Source of the DNA: VAZQ01 sp963821505
Lineage (GTDB): Bacteria > Pseudomonadota > Alphaproteobacteria > Rhizobiales > Xanthobacteraceae
Direction: 5' to 3'
Assembly: GCA_963821505.1 (NCBI GenBank)
Contig: CAWGEH010000034.1
Location: forward strand, 124,001 to 188,000
DNA length: 64,000 nucleotides
Part shown: one piece after another, positions 63,750 to 64,000 of the stretch
Layout: each line of letters starts with the position of its first letter
Position numbering within the stretch: the first letter of the stretch is position 1
Position numbers and translations under genes: made by a program
Notes under the pieces: model-generated
Told to the model about the DNA's origin: nothing
Databases searched by the model: none
What the model saw: the letters and a program-made list of their open reading frames with translations, nothing else

Positions 63750-64000
63750 TCATGGCTCCGGCTTGTAGTCCTCGCGCGGCTGGTTCGCGATCTTGATCAG
63801 GCGCGCGGCATCCTGCCGGTCCTTCTTGAGGAACGCAACGAATTCCGCGGGTGTTCCTGGCGCCGGCAGCACCGCCTGCTTCTCCAGATAGGCGACGAAC
63901 TTCGGCTCGCGATAAAGCTTCACGAACTCGGCATTGAGGCGGTCGACGATCGGTTGCGGCACCCCCTTGGGAGCAGCGAGGCCCCACCAGCCGAACGGCG
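63750..64000 (-). CDS. Bug/TctC-type solute-binding protein, C-terminal end
   Basis: About 83 residues of the C terminus of another Bug protein, running off the right edge. Read from the edge it begins PFGWWGLAAPKGVPQPIVDRLNAEF, has EPKFVAYLEKQAVLPAPGTPAEFVAFLKKD, and ends NQPREDYKPEP. The spacing of GxxxPxxIVDxLN and of the final FVAFLKKD block matches the family. The start lies beyond the window. Confidence 0.85.
   Translation of the reverse strand, partial: PFGWWGLAAPKGVPQPIVDRLNAEFVKLYREPKFVAYLEKQAVLPAPGTPAEFVAFLKKDRQDAARLIKIANQPREDYKPEP

Overview
The window looks like a chromosomal segment of an alphaproteobacterium of the order Hyphomicrobiales, closest in style to the Bradyrhizobium/Xanthobacteraceae side. 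The base composition is GC-rich. Markers are a primase of the zinc-ligand-poor type, RpoD with a long acidic insert, an LsrB/VtlR-type regulator overlapping trxB, DUF1236 and DUF1330 proteins, and many tripartite-tricarboxylate (Bug/TctC) binding proteins. This placement is inferred from gene content; no search was run.

Layout. 1-2.9 kb: pqqABCDE on the minus strand (pqqE runs off the left edge), the pathway from the PqqA peptide to the redox cofactor PQQ. 3.0-5.9 kb: a candidate AbcR-like small RNA, an LsrB/VtlR-type LysR regulator overlapping trxB, and a divergent Lrp/AsnC regulator. 6-20.3 kb: housekeeping genes greA, carB, carA and yqeY, interleaved with catabolic and transport genes (two LLM flavin oxidoreductases, a frameshifted flavin monooxygenase, a Bug protein and a Bug remnant, a GST). 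20.4-40.8 kb: an accessory block between yqeY and dnaG. It carries an extradiol-dioxygenase-like protein, four Bug proteins, a PAS histidine kinase, a CocE hydrolase, a B-type cytochrome oxidase cluster with SCO factor behind a perfect FNR/FixK box, a self-sufficient CYP102-type P450-reductase fusion, and two paralogous Tat-exported alpha/beta hydrolases. 41.1-45.5 kb: dnaG and rpoD. 45.8-64 kb: small exported proteins, a GspC-like membrane protein, and a loose catabolic set (hydroxyacid dehydrogenase, LLM oxidoreductase, cupin, DUF1330, thioredoxin-fold protein, cytochrome c, flavin monooxygenase, cold-shock protein, GreA-like factor, acetamidase, RidA, a second CocE hydrolase, MFS transporter, SnoaL protein, and the end of another Bug protein).

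How the parts fit. The accessory genes suggest uptake and oxidative or hydrolytic breakdown of organic acids, esters, amides and aromatics. Binding proteins capture substrates, flavin and P450 monooxygenases and an extradiol-type enzyme oxidise them, and CocE, amidase and alpha/beta hydrolases cleave esters and amides. The PQQ genes and the alternative oxidase fit a respiratory heterotroph that meets variable oxygen. No transposase, integrase, tRNA, rRNA or CRISPR array was recognised. Five copies of one palindromic intergenic repeat are present. Three genes carry a single-base frame disruption, which could be real decay or sequencing/assembly error, and a fourth locus is a clear gene remnant.
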